Positions 4,832-5,546 of a DNA stretch of 5,546 nucleotides are shown here, piece by piece. A program made the position numbers and the translations under genes. Numbering within the stretch: position 1 is the stretch's first letter; the number at the start of each line of letters is the position of its first letter. Under the pieces are notes generated by a model, which was given only the letters and a program-made list of their open reading frames with translations, was not told where the DNA came from and did not search any database. The DNA comes from Halovivax sp. (lineage in GTDB: Archaea; Halobacteriota; Halobacteria; Halobacteriales; Natrialbaceae), in assembly GCA_007135505.1 (NCBI GenBank), contig SLIS01000390.1:1-5546 (forward strand), given 5' to 3'.

Positions 4832-5546
4832 ATGAATTGGCGCGAACGTGAACGGCCAGGCAAACCCGACCGGACTCACAGGGCGCCCCGCGACGACCGG
4901 GTATTACGGATCACCCGGTGGAGCGGGTACGTGATCGCCCCGGTGTTGTTCTTGGCGTTCATCTCGCTGTACGGGGCGCCCAGCAGCACAGAACAGTATT
5001 TCGCCTGGGGAATCAGCCCCGACCTCACGCCACTCCTGATGGGTGCTGGGTCGGTGCCGGCGTGTATTTCTTTTACCGAGTCGTCACGGTCGACGAGTGG
5101 CATCGGGTCCAGGTCCTGTTTCCCGGCATTGCGGTGTTCACCATCATGATGGGGATCGCGACTGTCCTTCATTGGGACGCCTTCACTCACGGTCACGTCT
5201 CCACCTGGCTGTGGGTGTTCCTCTACGTGGTGACCCCGGTCCTCATTCCAGCACTGTGGGTCTACAACGGTCGGACCGACCCCGGGCGGGCGACGCTCAG
5301 TGACGGTACGGAGGATCCCGTACACGCCGAGCACGATACGTCCGACGTCGTGACGGTGCCGGCAGTCGTCAGGTTAGCGAGCGGTGTTGTCGGCGTCGCG
5401 TTGACGGTGGTGATACTGGCGCTGTTCGTCAGGCCCGAGCCGATGATCGGCCTGTGGCCGTGGGTCGTCACCCCCCTCACCGCCCGCGTGTTGCTAGGAT
5501 GGGCCGCAGTGTTCAGCGTCGTAAGCATCTATTTCGCCTTCGAAAC
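4832..5546 (+). pseudogene. Multi-pass membrane protein, frameshifted and cut by the window edge
   Basis: The reading frame from ATG 4832 encodes a basic N-terminus, a helix (YVIAPVLFLAFISLYG) and the start of a second (LTPLLMGAG, to codon 73 at 5048-5050). It then turns into non-hydrophobic sequence and stops at 5149. The frame starting at 5050 continues the second helix (VGAGVYFYRVVTV) and stays open to 5546. That frame encodes VDEWHRV, helix 3 (FPGIAVFTIMMGIATVLHW), helix 4 (STWLWVFLYVVTPVLIPALW), an acidic loop, helix 5 (SGVVGVALTVVILALFV), WPWVVTPLTARV, and a helix cut by the edge. One missing base in the GGG at 5048-5050 would restore LLMGAGVGAGVYFYRV. About 238 codons are visible. The family is not recognised; no catalytic motif is apparent. 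It may be a real recent pseudogene or a sequencing error; GGG TCG is not a standard slippery site. It follows the cupin gene on the same strand. Confidence 0.75.

Noticed and set aside
5040..5070. Programmed ribosomal frameshift
   Set aside because: The sequence GCT GGG TCG is not a standard slippery heptamer and no strong downstream structure is obvious; a missing base explains the data more simply.

Overview
The window looks like a haloarchaeal (halophilic euryarchaeal) chromosome segment. It is GC-rich, its proteins are mostly rich in Asp and Glu, and several starts have an A/T-rich TATA-like box about 25-28 nt upstream of the ATG, which implies leaderless mRNAs. It also carries a DUF7344-type winged-helix protein, a family largely confined to haloarchaea. 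I cannot name the genus from sequence alone.

Layout, left to right. (1) Positions 1-660, minus strand: the N-terminal 220 codons of an Eis-like GNAT acetyltransferase that runs off the left edge. (2) Positions 661-744: a short divergent promoter region with one TATA-like box per direction. (3) Positions 745-2472, plus: ilvD, dihydroxy-acid dehydratase, complete and apparently intact. (4) Positions 2473-2542: a convergent intergenic stretch with a 7-bp hairpin. (5) Positions 2543-2782, minus: a 79-residue two-helix membrane protein of unknown function. (6) Positions 2783-3140: 358 bp with no convincing gene, containing an AT-rich patch and a small palindrome. (7) Positions 3141-3587, minus: a DUF7344-type winged-helix protein. 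(8) Positions 3779-3852, plus: an intact tRNA-Phe(GAA). (9) Positions 3853-4143: a non-coding stretch with short repeats, a degenerate copy of the tRNA-Phe 3' end, and a TATA-like element overlapping a palindrome. (10) Positions 4144-4743, plus: a single-domain cupin protein with a conserved-looking C-terminal tail. (11) Positions 4832-5546, plus: a multi-pass membrane protein split by an apparent one-base frameshift near 5048-5050 and running off the right edge.

Most of these genes look like independent transcription units rather than one operon. ilvD supplies a core step of valine/isoleucine (and, through ketoisovalerate, leucine and pantothenate) synthesis. The cupin and the membrane protein lie head to tail 88 bp apart, but the second has its own promoter-like box, so a functional link is only a possibility.

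I found no CRISPR array, insertion sequence or recognisable defence or conflict system. The observations most worth checking are the frameshift in the last gene and the tRNA-Phe 3'-end fragment 118 bp downstream of the tRNA, which may be a scar of past integration. I do not see strong evidence for an undescribed biological system.
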